Below are positions 13,201 to 23,600 of a DNA stretch of 64,000 nucleotides, piece after piece. The stretch spans positions 16,693,653 through 16,757,652 of the forward strand of contig NC_079478.1 of NCBI RefSeq assembly GCF_026230105.1, read 5' to 3'. The notes beneath the pieces were generated by a model that did no database searches, was not told where the DNA came from, and saw only the letters and a list, made by a program, of their open reading frames with translations. Numbering within the stretch: position 1 is the first letter of the stretch; every line of letters starts with the position of its first letter. The stretch comes from Diorhabda sublineata. Its lineage: Eukaryota; Arthropoda; Insecta; Coleoptera; Chrysomelidae. A program made the position numbers and the translations under genes.

Positions 13201-16200
13201 CAAATGAAATAAGACACTGGGTACATTTGAGATTAGTAGTATACCTTTTACATAAGCATTCTTCTGCCCTTTGATTTTCTTAATTTGTAGTCTATTTATG
13301 TGTGCCTTTCAGCTTTTCAGATGTGGATAAAAAAATACTTGGTGTGGAATGTTAGGTACTATTTCTCAGATACTACTTGCTCTAATAGGTATTAGGTTGT
13401 TTTATCTAAGTTGGAATTTCTGGAACTGTTGGTGATATTCATACTGAACACACTGTTTACACTATCACTACACCAACTCTCACAATTACACTGTCTGACA
13501 TATCTTCAGAGACTTCTTCTTCTGGGACTAGCTTGGTCATCAACACGCGCGTCAGACAGTCTAATCGTGAGTGTTGGTGTAGTGGGGGTGTAAACAGTAT
13601 AAATATTTGAAACAAATCTTGGTGTATGGTTAGTTTGTGTGTAACAAGTTTTGTTGAATTTATTTAGGAACCTGGTACTGGACAAGGACCAAGTGGTTTC
13701 ACTAATTTGACCAATAGTGGCGTTAGCTTCGATTCGAGCTCTAGCAATAATGATAGACAAGAACAAAACAAACAACGGGAGTCATGTAATGATAAAAATG
13801 AGAGGAATCACACCAATACTTTTGAAAGAAGTCAAAGGTAATAATTTATATGATGCTAGCTTTCAATATGTTTTCATGTGTTTTTGTTTCACTTATTTAT
13901 AAAGGGTAGCTTGTTGGTTATAATGATGGAATCAATGGTTTATCAAATATTAATGGTGGTTATATATATTATGTGGTGGCTCCAAGAGCTTGTTTGTATT
14001 CGATTGATTGTCGTGTGATAAAATGTACTTGATTAACATTTGACTGCTCTAAATATATAATGGACAGAGATGTACAAAATCCCCTCCACAAAGTATCTAG
14101 AATACATAATACAAGATACTTTTAAATTAAGTATTTCAAATACCAGATACAAAATACTTTCGAGAATAGTATCTGAAATACTCGATGCAAAATAAGTATC
14201 TTCTTCTTCTTAAGATGAAAATACTTTTGTGAGAAAACAAGATTTCATTGATATTACAAGGCGAAATATTATATTTTTAAGTAAAACTAGTTCTTCAAAT
14301 ATTTCATTCTTCATTTTTCTTTGATGAGGCCTTAGAATTATATCCCCAAAAGAAAAGAGTCGCTCCACAGGGGCAGAACTCGGCAAACAGGTGTTTTATT
14401 TCAAAAATATTTTTTTATTGTAGGGTAAGTATTTAAGCTATTTAATCTAATATCTTAATTATTTATTTTTTGTATATTTTTTAAGTCAGCAGTGCTGGCA
14501 GTAGATCCCATATTTTTACCACTTGCGATAGAGAAATCAGAATCCTCTAAAACTATATAATGACTTTCTTTTTATATCTCCTTCAATACTGTCTAAAGCC
14601 TCCTAATTTTCTTTTTCAGATCAATTAATTTTTCATGTTTCAGTCAGGATAAGTTCTCTTACATATTTCCTCCACTACCCATTTTATTTTAAAGAATGGA
14701 TGTGATACTGAGGCTAAAATTGCATCATTTGCTGCGGGCTCCAGCTGCAAAAATTTTTAAAACGTCTTTTTATGTTTTCTTCAATGATATAAAGAAGAGA
14801 AAAGCAGTATTTTAGATTTTCTGACCTAAGACCCTTAATGATATGTTGAACTCTCAGGTAATAGACAACCATAATAAATATCTTTTCTTCTTCCAGGTTT
14901 TTAACATTTTCATTGTTTCAATAAGAGTGCTGTAAGCTAATAGATCTTGGATAGAATTCTAATAAGAGTTCCACCGAGAAGGAGAAGTTGGTGACTTTTC
15001 TGTCATCTCCAAATATGTTTCACTTGCTTTTGGTGATCTACAACATAAATTCCAGAGAGATTGGCATTTTTCTAAGGCTCCCTCATGCATTTTCTTATAT
15101 AAAAAATTTTTTAATCTTGCTTGTTTGATCAAAGTGTGTGTAGCAGATCTTTCATGTCTGGGCAGAAGGCAATCGCTTTCTAAGTCTGATAAAACATCTA
15201 GTAAAGCTTGTAATACTAGCTGTGATTCATTTTCATCAAGTGATATTTTTTCAAGATCTTCATATACATGTGAAACATGTTCATTTTCATCTGTTTCTGA
15301 CTTCCCAAATACACCAAAAGCCTTAACTTTATTTGAACCATTATCTATAACTGTTTTAACAATTTTTGATAGTTTCAGCTCGTTGTATGAACGTATATCA
15401 GCAATTAGTTCTTCAACTTTGTCACTACCACTAAATAACTCCGTTTTAATTTTTATCTTGTATTCGTTGTACTCTTCACTAAATTTAGTTTTAGCTGTAC
15501 GACGATACATAACTTTTGGAGGCTATGTTAGTTGCTATGCACCTGTAATCAAAGCTCTAAATCTAAAAGCATTTGACTCCACTATTGATACTGGTGTCAT
15601 GGTTTCAACAATAAATTGTACAATCAATTTGTCCAAATTAACAGATCTGGAACCAGTTCCAATATTTGTAAGAGTAGACTGCTATGATTTTTTAGATAGT
15701 AAAGCTGATTCTTAATTAGTGTCAGTATTAATCTGATTAAGTTTTCTTTTTTCAAGTGTTTTATTTTTAACTTTTTCATAATCCTCCATCTCTGTGTGAC
15801 CTTTCCTCTCTATTAATACAAAAACGGAGATTAGTTGAATTACACTGACTATTTCCTTCGAAAAATTTAAGCCAACCAAAAAGCTGTATTATTTTATGTT
15901 TACCTAGTAACGATCAAATTTCAGCGATAATACTGCACTAGTGCAAATTATCGATAATTTGCACTAGTGCCAAATTTTCGTCTAGGATTAATAATTAATA
16001 AACATCATTTGGTTTTAATTTTATATTTTAAGAAAAGGAACAATTATTGTTTATTTGTTTATTTTAAATTAAATTTTTCTCAGGAAATGGTCTGCCAAAA
16101 TGCCCTCTCGTGCATGTCAAATTGTCTCATAATTTCCTCTCGTGCGCATTCGCGCACTCGAGAAAATTAAATTATCGACAATTTGACATGCACTCGGGAC

Positions 16201-18277
16201 ATTAATATTGACTATTTCCTTCGAAAAATTTAAGCCAACCAAAAAGCTGTAATATTTTATGTTTACCTAGCAACGATCAAATTTCAGCGATAATACTGCA
16301 CTAGTGCAAATTATCGATAATTTGCACTAGTGCCAAATTTTCGTCTAGGATTAATAAACATCATTTGGTTTTAATTTTATATTTTAAGAAAAGGAACATT
16401 TATTGTTTATTTTAAATTAAATTTTTCTCAGGAAATAGTCTGCCAAAATGCCCTCTCGTGCATGTCAAATTGTCTCATAATTTCCTCTCGTGCGCATTCG
16501 CGCACTCGAGAAAATTAAATTATCGACAATTTGACATGCACTCGGGACATTAATATTGAATATATTAAAAAAATAGAATATAATGACCATAATCTTGATG
16601 AAATAGATATGTAATGAGTTAGTAAACATCTCCTGTACAAAATAGGCATCTGCATAAAAAGATCTACTTTTAAATGCTTCAAGAAATTTGTAGTAGAAGT
16701 AACACTACCCCTTATAACTTTTGAATATATATTGCATGTTGCAGATATATTCTCAATACTTGTTTATTATGTAAAACAATGCTTCAAAATTAGTGGTGTA
16801 CTTGAATATTTCTCTATCTCTTGATCCCTGAAAACCCAAACAATATGTGTTAAGTTAGGTTAAGAGAAGGGTGTGAAACCCGCCGAGTAAAAAAATTGTT
16901 TATATTCTTTTAGACATCTAATTAACAGAATAAAATAAAACTTACTTTTCCATCTTTCGATTTCGAATCTCACAAAAGCTTTTTGTTGATGACATGTTCA
17001 TTTCTTTGCATATACTTTTTCTATGTTAGGAGATATTTATAGCATAAATGCATTAAACTGAAATTGTCATTATTAGTCCAACATCACATCGATAGATGGC
17101 GATTCTTTCTTTTTACTAATGTCACACATATGCAAGCACTGACCTCACTGACCTGTATGTATACATGATTTATGTCAATATATGCAAAGAAATGAACATG
17201 TCATCAACAAAAAGCTTTTGTGAGATTCGAAATCGAAAGATGGAAAAGTAAGTTTTATTTTATTCTGTTAATTAGATGTCTAAAAGAATATAAACAATTT
17301 TTTTACTCGGCGGGTTTCACACCCTTCTCTTAACCTAACTTAACACAGTCAGTGCTTGCATATGTGTGACATTAGTAAAAAGAAAGAATCGCCATCTATC
17401 GATGTGATGTTGGACTAATAATGACAATTTCAGTTTAATGCATTTATGCTATAAATATCTCCTAACATAGAAAAAGTATTTAGAAAATACTAAGATACCA
17501 AATAATATATATTTAAATGCAAGGTACCAAATGAATTTTTAAAATGTATTTTACATTCTAGATGGAAATACGTATCTTGTATCTATGTTTAAGATAATTG
17601 TATTTTAGACAAGTCACATCTCTGATAATGGACCATTTTTTTTTTTCAGAATTTGTCGAAAAAAGGGTAGCAAAACCCGTCTTCGTGAAAGTCAGTCCCT
17701 CAATAGGATAACAGAAGTCCAAGAAGACAACATGCAAAACTTAATTGCTTCGAATACTCCTTTGGGCTTGTCTGGCTCATTAACACCAAAAGTAAAGAGC
17801 GTAGGTGCAAAAATATTACACGGCTTTAGTCGTTCTTCAAAAAAACCTCAAGAAAAAATAAAAAACTATGACGAGAAGTTGAGATTGTCTAGAAGAGATA
17901 CATTAGATGAAAAATTAGAATGCAATAAAATAGAGAAATGCGGGATCAGAAAAATCAGAATGTTGGGAAAATATTTTCATGTACAGAAGAAACTTTGTAT
18001 ACCTTTAGCCAGTTTATTCCGGAAAAACGGATTGTATAAGGCTCAGTCATGTAGCTCATTAACTAAAGACAGAATATTGACTAATTCCAATATCTTACAA
18101 ACCAGAAGTAGACCAACAAGCTGTATAAAAAGTGACGGCGACATAAATCAAAATGAACCACTGAAACCCTTTGTTGAATCAAACAAGAATGTTCTTGATA
18201 ATGTATGTAATGAACTGAAGGATATATGCACGGTTCAGGTGCATCTTGGGCAAGCGTCAAAATGTAGTTTCTGTTAA
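4262..18277 (+). CDS. SNRK: SNF-related serine/threonine kinase SNRK
   Basis: Complete AMPK-related kinase, 855 residues (human about 765), in ten coding exons: 4262-4501, 5286-5470, 5529-5743, 5813-5954, 6211-6417, 6480-6696, 11520-11868, 12379-12593, 13668-13837 and 17650-18277. All junctions are GT-AG and stay in phase. Glycine loop LGRGHFAVV at residues 39-47, lysine in VAVKV (62), HRDLKPEN (154-161), DFG (175-177), activation-loop Thr 190 in LETSCGS (the LKB1 target in this family) and APE (199-201) are all present, so the kinase should be active. A UBA-like segment follows (LSEEDHN to YNHITATYF). The tail keeps the SNRK acidic run (EDEEEEDM) and the SCSSSDASDDDSE motif, known from the human protein. 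It ends in CSFC. The intron between coding exons 6 and 7 contains a sideroflexin gene and a piggyBac relic; the last intron contains a hAT element. A GTGCAT inside the last exon could be an alternative donor, so the extreme C terminus is less certain. Confidence 0.95.
4502..5285. other. SNRK intron, nothing recognised
   Basis: AT-rich intron between coding exons 1 and 2. No coding or repeat signal was seen. Confidence 0.6.
6697..8099. other. SNRK intron, left part, nothing recognised
   Basis: Start of the 4.8-kb intron after the exon ending at 6696. I see no coding similarity before the piggyBac relic. Confidence 0.55.
8100..9496 (-). mobile_element. Decayed piggyBac-type transposon
   Basis: Minus-strand remnant of a DDE_Tnp_1_7 transposase. 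In order: an acidic N-terminal region (9496-9230), a stretch resembling the family's pre-catalytic region in shifted frames (9240-9060), then a segment beginning IGLRALIGLLYYFAAFVSNH with a TDGNGRDMFRRVMS motif (9030-8860), then TKGGVDALYKESAKQYKP and a hydrophobic tail (8280-8110), which match the late GGVD region of piggyBac proteins. Stops and frameshifts break it throughout. I could not fix the termini or TTAA duplications. Confidence 0.75.
10019..10051 (+). promoter_or_regulatory. Core promoter of the nested sideroflexin gene
   Basis: TATAAAA at 10019-10025 and a TCAGT initiator with its A at 10049, exactly 30 bp apart, 106 bp upstream of the start codon. This is a textbook arthropod TATA/Inr arrangement and argues that the nested gene is transcribed independently of SNRK. 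Confidence 0.7.
10155..11168 (+). CDS. Sideroflexin-family mitochondrial transporter, intronless, nested in SNRK
   Basis: Single-exon frame of 337 residues, the usual length for sideroflexins (320-330) plus a cysteine-rich start (MACCDCCKNK). Family marks: FDQESYLGRVRHLF near residue 23, EEDLWKAKTLYDS, a degenerate form of the HPDTGEK motif (SHTGEK), FWQIVNQSFNTLVHLNNR, an IPFSAVAIANMISIPILR segment with the Asn typical of these carriers, ELKVGRPI, and RYPWMQGPVPFSLLFL near the C terminus. Several hydrophobic segments fit the multi-pass inner-membrane fold. SFXN1 and relatives carry serine into mitochondria; the substrate here is inferred from the family. Same strand as SNRK and entirely inside its 4.8-kb intron. 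Lack of introns and divergence suggest an old retrocopy, but no target duplication or poly(A) relic is evident. No stop or frameshift, so it is probably functional. Confidence 0.9.
   Translation: MACCDCCKNKISQKPDLDSSIFDQESYLGRVRHLFSATNPKYLFVPNSKLEDASYIVNKYACGEGLPEGCTEEDLWKAKTLYDSTYDSHTGEKKSFLVRPSSYVFLKTLIFAGMLTYYETVPGLAFWQIVNQSFNTLVHLNNRIDDPTPSIKQISVSYVCATGAAVYSAVILNKYLQRIRASRLAFRLIPFSAVAIANMISIPILRAQELKVGRPIYDEVEKVGNSKVAANLAVTGDVASKIMKAAPPLTVTPVVMDYLEKRGTLCRYPWMQGPVPFSLLFLCLTFLSPLVGAFFKPKVRIPFKHIEHDVRCRLTKKKYCCKPPYFVYYKTGAPIPY
11283..11288 (+). terminator. Candidate polyadenylation signal of the sideroflexin gene
   Basis: AATAAA about 115 bp after the stop codon, in a downstream region rich in T. 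Still inside the SNRK intron. Confidence 0.5.
11869..12378. other. SNRK intron, nothing recognised
   Basis: AT-rich intron between coding exons 7 and 8. Confidence 0.6.
12594..13404. other. SNRK intron, left part, nothing recognised
   Basis: First part of the intron after coding exon 8. No coding or repeat signal until the hairpin repeat that follows. Confidence 0.5.
13405..13612. repeat. Hairpin repeat of a dispersed, probably Penelope-like, family
   Basis: Left arm CTGTTTACACTATCACTACA... (about 13455-13500) and right arm ending GGGGGTGTAAACAG (13552-13600) are inverted copies. The left flank (GATATTCATACTGAACACAC) recurs at about 52260-52310 and, inverted, at 19625-19665. At 52.2 kb the same sequence lies at the 3' side of a Penelope-like GIY-YIG fragment, so this is probably a terminal repeat of that family. 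Confidence 0.6.
14280..15790 (-). pseudogene. Broken hAT transposase
   Basis: Minus-strand coding remnant of the hAT element. Segments: IVQFIVETMTPVSIVESNAF before 15520; an open stretch of 183 codons at 15510-14959 with HERSATHTLIKQA and a SKCQSLWN-like segment ending in PSRWNSY, all typical hAT features; then scattered C-terminal pieces (APQQM-like at about 14740; a segment resembling the C-terminal dimerisation block at 14300-14370). Multiple stops and frameshifts make it nonfunctional. Confidence 0.8.
15847..16558. repeat. Two tandem copies of a palindrome-bearing unit
   Basis: Unit 1 is 15847-16209 and unit 2 is 16210-16558, near-identical apart from a few small indels. Each contains a perfect 36-bp palindrome (15935-15970 and 16298-16333, centred on ATCGAT) and a second imperfect palindrome of about 98 bp (16103-16200 and 16451-16548) centred on GCGCATTCGCGC. 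It encodes no recognisable protein. It lies inside the hAT element, so it is a later insertion or a nonautonomous relic. Confidence 0.9.
16846..17479. repeat. Perfect A-B-A'-B' double inverted repeat
   Basis: Segment A (16846-17014, 169 bp) recurs as its exact reverse complement at 17179-17347. Segment B (17012-17143, 132 bp) recurs as its exact reverse complement at 17348-17479. A 35-bp unique spacer lies at 17144-17178. No mismatch was found by eye in either pair. A simple inverted duplication would give A-B-B'-A', which is not what is seen. It contains no coding signal and is nested in the hAT element. Confidence 0.93.
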
Positions 18278-18586
18278 AATACCTATAGTCTGTTACCAAA
18301 GCTATATATGGTGTTTTTTTTCTGTGTGATCCGCCTCAATGACATTTGCGTCCAGTGTCAAAAAGCATAACAGAGAAAATATATGGTTAGAGTGTACTAG
18401 AAATATTGAAACTTAGCTTTTTTCCAAATAATTTTATATGATTAATATATTTTGTAATACTGAGGATTTTAACAACATAATTTAGAGCTTATGTTTTCAT
18501 AAAATGCAATTATGTTTTATTGGAATTAATTAGACAAGTCAATTTAGACATTCGAAGTTACATTAATTCCCACCTAGCTGAAAATC

Positions 18587-18592
18587 AATAAA
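18587..18592 (+). terminator. Candidate SNRK polyadenylation signal
   Basis: AATAAA about 310 bp downstream of the SNRK stop codon. Confidence 0.45.
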
Positions 18593-19570
18593 ATGTTTAA
18601 AATATAGTTAAAAACAAAATTTACAAATTTTTGAAACGATGGCTCGTAGGATAACATTTTTTAAGACCTTGAATAAAATTTTTCCCATACACGGGAATGA
18701 TGGGGAACTTTAAAGTTTTATTTTTAATTATATTTCAAACAATTCCACTGATTTTCAGCTTGGTGTGAATTTGTGTTGCTTCATTCTTATTTTTTGGTCT
18801 AATTTGATCAGACTATATATAAATAATGTGAGTTTAGAATTGATATGGCACACTAGTGCAATATGTCGAATATACTTCAAAGGATATCCTAACCCAAAGG
18901 TTATTGTCTAAAAAAAAGTAATGTTTTGTAAAGGATTTATTAATCAGTTTTATTGTTGAATACTGACAAGCAATAATTTTTGTACACAATACATTTAAAT
19001 GACATTAATAACATTTAAGGAGAAATATGGTAATGAAAAAAAATATCAATCAAATTCGATTTAGAATTTTTTGTTAAAATATAAATATTGTATACCTATG
19101 TTTCAATCTTTCTTAACTATTTTTTCACATTTTCGTCAACATAATGAGAAAAAGAAGAGAAATAACAAGCTCATACAAAACTGAATATTACTTTAACTTT
19201 TTCATATTTTATACAAATTATCAACTAATCTATTGTTATTTGGGTTTTGGAAAACATTTTGCTGAACATAGGCATATTAATATAAAATCTTTTATAAACT
19301 TATATCCAATCTATTAGTGTGAAGTTTAGTAGAACATCGTGATCAAATATAATAAATTTACTTGTTCCATTAGATTTCCTATTCTTTACGTATTTTTGTG
19401 GTGTTTTAGTTAGCATCGAAATCTAATAGTATCAAAATATTAGAAGGCAAATGTGTATTGATTTCTCATAACAGACTATTTAGACGGTAATTTATTGGAT
19501 TGAAAAATTATCTGACACAAATAATTTAACCCTAGAAAAGTCGATACTTTTGCAAGGGAACACACTGTCG
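18593..19570. other. Intergenic, nothing recognised
   Basis: AT-rich sequence after the SNRK 3' end. No coding similarity or clear repeat. Confidence 0.55.
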
Positions 19571-19675
19571 TCTGAAGACGATAATTTGCTTATCAAAACG
19601 CATATCAATTAGAGTAGTAAATAGTGTGTTCAGTATGAATATCCCCAACGTTTTAGAAATTCTAACTTAGTTGTA
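19571..19675 (-). repeat. Dispersed terminal-repeat fragment
   Basis: Contains CTGAAGACGATAATTTGCTT and GTGTGTTCAGTATGAATATC, the latter matching in inverse the repeats at 13.43 and 52.27 kb. Probably another Penelope-like end. Confidence 0.5.
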
Positions 19676-19929
19676 TAACGGCTTAAAAATAAAGTATATG
19701 TTAACAAGAAACAAATTAACGATCATTTTCGAAAAATTAAAATAAATATGAAAAAATTCCGTTCGCAATAATTCACTTCTTTGAATTAAAAAAAATTTAT
19801 TATCAAATTATAGAGCAGTTCTTTTAGATAGTCTATGTCACACTACATACTTTTGCTACCTCTCCAGAGGCTTTCGGATGCCTTTAAAAATCTTTCGGCT
19901 TGCCACATAATCATTTGCACACGAAGGCA

Positions 19930-20440
19930 TCTACCCTACATTGCTTTCAAATCGCAGTCCGCCAAGTGTCTCTTTCAATGAACTAAATAAATAATTGCAT
20001 GGCGACAAATCGGGGCTATAAGGCGGGCGATCAAGTGTTTCCCAACCCAATTTGCGGAGACGCGTACAAACTTCCCAAACTTGGCACCCTTCTGGCCGAA
20101 ATTTTATGGTAACCGAGCCGTTTATGAATTATTTGCCCAATATTATCTACGCTTATGCCCAATTCTTTAGCCATTTCAGTTTTCCAAAATGAGTTTTTCT
20201 ACAGCGCTGACGCTCTCATCGGTAACCCTTATTCTTAGGCGCCGCACATGCGGCAAATTTGCCACCACTTCTCGTCCTTTTCGTAAAGCGGAAAACCATT
20301 CATATACTTGAGTCTTGGAGAGGCACTTATCCTCGAAGTAATTTTTGATAAACTTCCGTGATTTTACATTATATTTGACCAAAAAACGAATATTGATGCG
20401 TTGTTCAACAAACAGTGGTACATCTTTCTCGATCATGGCT
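19930..20440 (-). mobile_element. Mariner-type transposase fragment with internal deletion
   Basis: Minus strand. The N-terminal helix-turn-helix part (MIEKDVPLFVEQRINIRFLV ... YEWFSALRKGREVV) runs 20436-20176. It is followed after a deletion by the third catalytic region, LGWETLDRPPYSPDLSP, at about 20060-19990 in another frame. The middle of the catalytic domain is missing. Nonfunctional. Confidence 0.75.
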
Positions 20441-20479
20441 ATAAGTACACTGAAAAGCGAGGTTACGCGGTTTCGGCTG

Positions 20480-22130
20480 TTCTATACGCTTCGTAACAGG
20501 CCAGTCTAACATCTTGTGCAGGGACTTTTACGATACTACATTTTTCGCGAATTTATTCAAACATTCCGGTTTATATTTGATCAATCCTCTATGAGATGGT
20601 CTCATATCTATCAGCTGTAATTATATGTGAAGAAACCTTTTATTAAAAGTATTTACCAAATAATTTTGAACCTCACGTTTATTGTGAATCAGTCAACTGT
20701 CTTGCTGAAATCGTAGATTCGTTCAAAAGCAAAGAATGTCCTTATTGTCTAGATTTTGAATCATAATTTCAAAAAACTTCATTCAATATTACAAACACAA
20801 GCCAAAGACAAATCTTACCTTATACTTTTCCCATACATTGTCATTGATTGGAGTATGAATATCATGGAACAGTTGAGTTTATTATAATTCATCACGACGT
20901 TGTAATCAAATTCGGAATTGAACATGAAAACATTTACATTGATATTCCTATGTACTGTTATATTTGTCGAATACTGTATAGAGTTGAAAAAATAAATAAC
21001 AAAATGACACAAATTTAAAAAATAATCAAATCAACAAGTGTGACGCCTTCATTTTCAATTTATTCAGTGTTTCGTTAACTGAGATAACTTAAATATCCAG
21101 TTCATAAAATAATTAAAGGAATGTTAGTGTTTGTCAGAATTGAATTTTGAACAAAATATCAAACCTCGAATCAGATTTTTTTGGAATTCTGAAAAATATA
21201 AATTCACTATGGTGACTAATGTCTCACAAGCATACAATGATTCTTTGCACTCCAAGAGGAATCTGTACTAATGGATTGGTCAGGATTAATATGCTGCTTT
21301 TTGTAGCAAATAAATCTCAAGGACAAAGAATTCCCATCTTTCCAGAAATATTTATGATAACCAAGCTAGGAAAATGTTTCTAACGCGATACTGTGAAAGA
21401 TTGCAATTACAAGGCAGCACATGTATATTATTAGGTTAATGCAAATTAGATGGTATTATAATATAAATTAATGTAGTAGATACCACGTGTCATGAAATAA
21501 AAAAGTCTTAAATATTAAAACATGTTATTGCACATAGACTGGAATAAATATGTAATGTATCAATAATATAGACTGATATAAATAATTTTTTCATGATGCA
21601 GTTACACAAAAATTCAGTCAAACAAGTGCATGTTATTGTAATACAGTGCAGATATAATATTTTAGTCGTTTTCTCCCCATCAGCAAATGTGAGTCTTGGT
21701 CCACTCACCTTGAACACCATACAATGGGCAAATTGAACAACAATCGAATCTTATAACCATCAATAAATATCAAAATTCACCCTTCACTATACATTCAGCT
21801 TTAATTAATATGATATTTCATGATTATTCAGTATTTTATCAGTCATAGAATTTTCTGTATAGGATTTTAGAGAATTAAAAAAAATCTCTTGGTCAACATA
21901 ATATTGAGAATAGTAGTTTATTTAACCCTCTACTGCATGAATTATGAAAAAATTTATTACAAAAATGAAAATTAAAAAATTACTTACATAAACTAAGAAA
22001 AAAGAGGTCGTGTATCGGTTCGTAAACACCCAAACAAATTTTAATAAAAAAAGTACGTACATATATGGGTTCGTATGAAGAATAAAGAAACAAATATAAA
22101 TTTAACCACAATAATTTTAATCAAGAAATG
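20480..22130. other. Intergenic, nothing recognised
   Basis: AT-rich. Short open frames only, without recognisable content. Confidence 0.5.
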
Positions 22131-22149
22131 CCGATAAACAGTTTTGTTT

Positions 22150-22807
22150 GTCGTTGTAACATACGAAAACCATGCATTTTCTACACTTTATGAAGTTTTT
22201 TGGCTACAAAATTGACATTTTTGTCGGTTTTTCGTCCATTCAGGCAAATAGTCTATTTTATCAGTGTTCACGGAGTTTAAATGTACATATTGATGTCTGG
22301 CAGGAACTTCCTCATTTTCTTTGGTATATTTGGTGTGCCTGGATAGGATGTAGCGCAGAAACTGGTGTTACATCTCTGCTGTGATTTACAGAACGCCCTC
22401 TTTTTCGTGCCATTACAGTTTTACTCGATTTGCGTGTTCTGAAACAGCTTGCTTGAAATCAAATAGAGACAAGTAAACGTCTGACTTGTTTCTTTGCCAA
22501 AGAATCCAAGCATTCACAACACTCATGTCTATCATATTCGTTTATACCATTTTTTGGGATTGCGAATAGAAACCAAGCATAGAGTCCAATATATCAACGC
22601 TCTTCATATGTCGCTTATATACTTCAACTGCTTAAGGGCAATTAATGTTTTTGTATAGTTTTTTCTTTTTAAAGTCCCTTCGTTTTGTAATCGGCATATT
22701 ATCCGGTTTATTATCAAACCAAGTAACGGTACCAACATTAACTTGTCAATGGTAGCAACCTTTTCAAGGAAAAATCCACATTCTTGTTTTTTCATTTTCA
22801 ACTCCTT

Positions 22808-22887
<80 letters not shown>

Positions 22888-23600
22888 ACGACATTGCCGT
22901 TAACACCCAAGACTGTTGCACCTTCAGGTCTCTTATTACTTTGATCACCAGCAAAACTATCAAAATCATAACTAATAACGTTTATGAGTCTTCGCTTGGT
23001 TTTATTGTTTTAAGTTAGGACGAACTTTTGTAGGGATTATCTGTTCAACTGGTTCAACTGATATTCCTCTTTCGGTACTAGTAAAAGTTGCTGCCTATTG
23101 CCATCTAAAAGTGGGCCCACTTTGAATAACGTATCGTGGCCTAAACTGCCCAACGAGATATAATAATTGTTGTAATGGAAGTGTAATTTTTTTTAATATT
23201 TCAAATCTATTGCATGTCATAGTTTCGTAAATTTGTGGCTGTCCTAAAGCCTTGTTCCAGTAATATCGTGTAGCAGGTAATTTCTCTAAAACATGAATAT
23301 TAAAATGCCAATAAATTGCTCAATTACTTGTTTGTTAGTGGGTTTGTCGAACAGTCTACACTCGCAGGTTCGTACCGGGCTCACAATATAGTTCGCGCTC
23401 TTGACGGGTATACATGTCATGTAATTTTCAGTTTTTCAAATAACCGTCCCACAATATCCACGATATCAATAAGTGTGAGTTCGTTATCCAACACGGTATT
23501 CATTTTGTATGCAAAATCGTGGTGTCGAAAACACAACCGTCCTTTGTAATTGCTACTGAGCAACCCGCGAATGTGGAGTCCAGAAAATAAAAACATGAGG
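22150..23600 (-). mobile_element. Second piggyBac-type transposon relic, interrupted by a (TA)n tract
   Basis: Reading the minus strand from about 22740 downward gives WFDNKPDN, then a KRHMKSVDILDSMLGFYSQS segment, MSVVNAWILWQR, FKQAVSE and ARKRGRSVNHSRDVTPVSAL. This order matches the GGVD region and C terminus of PGBD3-like piggyBac proteins. Upstream a long TA tract sits where coding sequence should be. Frames change several times. Termini were not located. Confidence 0.65.
22810..22885. repeat. (TA)n microsatellite
   Basis: About 38 uninterrupted TA units inside the piggyBac relic. Confidence 0.95.

Larger units (their letters stand above)
14065..17624 (-). mobile_element. Complete-ended hAT transposon with 8-bp target duplication
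   Basis: Ends are inverted: CAGAGATGT at 14065 and ACATCTCTG at 17624. Flanking 8 bp ATAATGGA is perfectly duplicated (14057-14064 and 17625-17632), as hAT elements produce. Length 3560 bp. It fills 93% of the last SNRK intron and its right end lies 25 bp from the next exon. It carries a broken minus-strand transposase and two further insertions. Subterminal AT-rich repeats resembling AATACTTT/AAGTATTT lie at both ends. Confidence 0.92.

Noticed and set aside
15125..15715. 196-codon plus-strand frame rich in Ser
   Set aside because: It is the antisense of the hAT transposase, whose conserved motifs read on the minus strand.
22604..23018. Long open frames running through the TA repeat on both strands
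   Set aside because: TA repeats read Tyr-Ile indefinitely in both directions and open the frame artificially. Only the piggyBac-like residues beyond the repeat are meaningful.
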